From the NCBI GenBank assembly GCA_020650975.1, contig JAIPMN010002485.1, positions 4,721-25,302 on the forward strand: a stretch of DNA of 20,582 nucleotides, read 5' to 3'. Positions 20,482-20,582 of this stretch are shown in pieces. A model generated the notes under the pieces. The model ran no database searches. It was not told where the DNA came from and worked only from the letters and a program-made list of their open reading frames with translations. Origin of the DNA: Apostichopus californicus (taxonomy: Eukaryota; Echinodermata; Holothuroidea; Aspidochirotida; Stichopodidae). How positions within the stretch are numbered: position 1 is the stretch's first letter; the number at the start of each line of letters is the position of its first letter. A program made the translations under genes and the position numbers.

Positions 20482-20582
<101 letters not shown>

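Overview
This is a stretch of animal (metazoan) nuclear DNA, AT-rich (roughly 63-65% A+T by eye) and mostly non-coding. It holds three exons of one spliced gene on the minus strand. GT-AG introns of 2-4 kb, a perfect TACTAAC branch-site match, a tRNA-derived SINE, a hAT-like MITE, microsatellites and long G/C homopolymers all argue against a prokaryote. The protein resembles vertebrate TREK/TRAAK channels but is clearly diverged, so an invertebrate, possibly a marine deuterostome, is my best guess. Nothing in the window fixes the species.

The gene is a two-pore-domain potassium channel (K2P, KCNK family, TREK/TRAAK-like). Read on the minus strand: exon A 8732-8423 carries TM1, the extracellular cap and pore helix 1. 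Intron 1 (8422-4080) splits the first selectivity filter inside its first glycine codon. Exon B 4079-3738 carries the rest of filter 1, TM2, TM3 and filter 2. Intron 2 is 3737-1256. Exon C 1255-834 carries TM4 and the cytosolic tail to the stop. The exons join in frame (310 + 342 + 422 nt = 1074 nt) to give 357 residues plus stop. Both introns are phase 1 with the same donor context, ATCG|GTAAGA. A poly(A) signal candidate lies 112 nt past the stop. An upstream exon adding an N-terminal tail cannot be excluded.

Layout by region. 1-833: 3' UTR and 3' flank. 834-8732: the channel gene; both introns lack any recognisable gene. 8733-20582: sequence 5' of the known exons (promoter side or further introns). 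It contains a 368-bp MITE with 12-bp TIRs and near-perfect 8-bp target duplication (9092-9459), a tRNA-derived SINE with a multiplied 5' head (about 13436-13714), a TA/TACA microsatellite (17457-17595), two clusters of short hairpins and palindromes (12715-12795 and 20151-20303), a pyrimidine tract (20301-20353) and a terminal run of 99 G.

The most unexpected signal is a 7-mer, TACAGTA/TACTGTA. I count 32 occurrences, none in coding sequence, against about 4-5 expected from base composition. I saw no new multi-gene system. The points most worth following are the channel's missing cap cysteine, the repeated 7-mer, the SINE head triplication and the two palindrome clusters.
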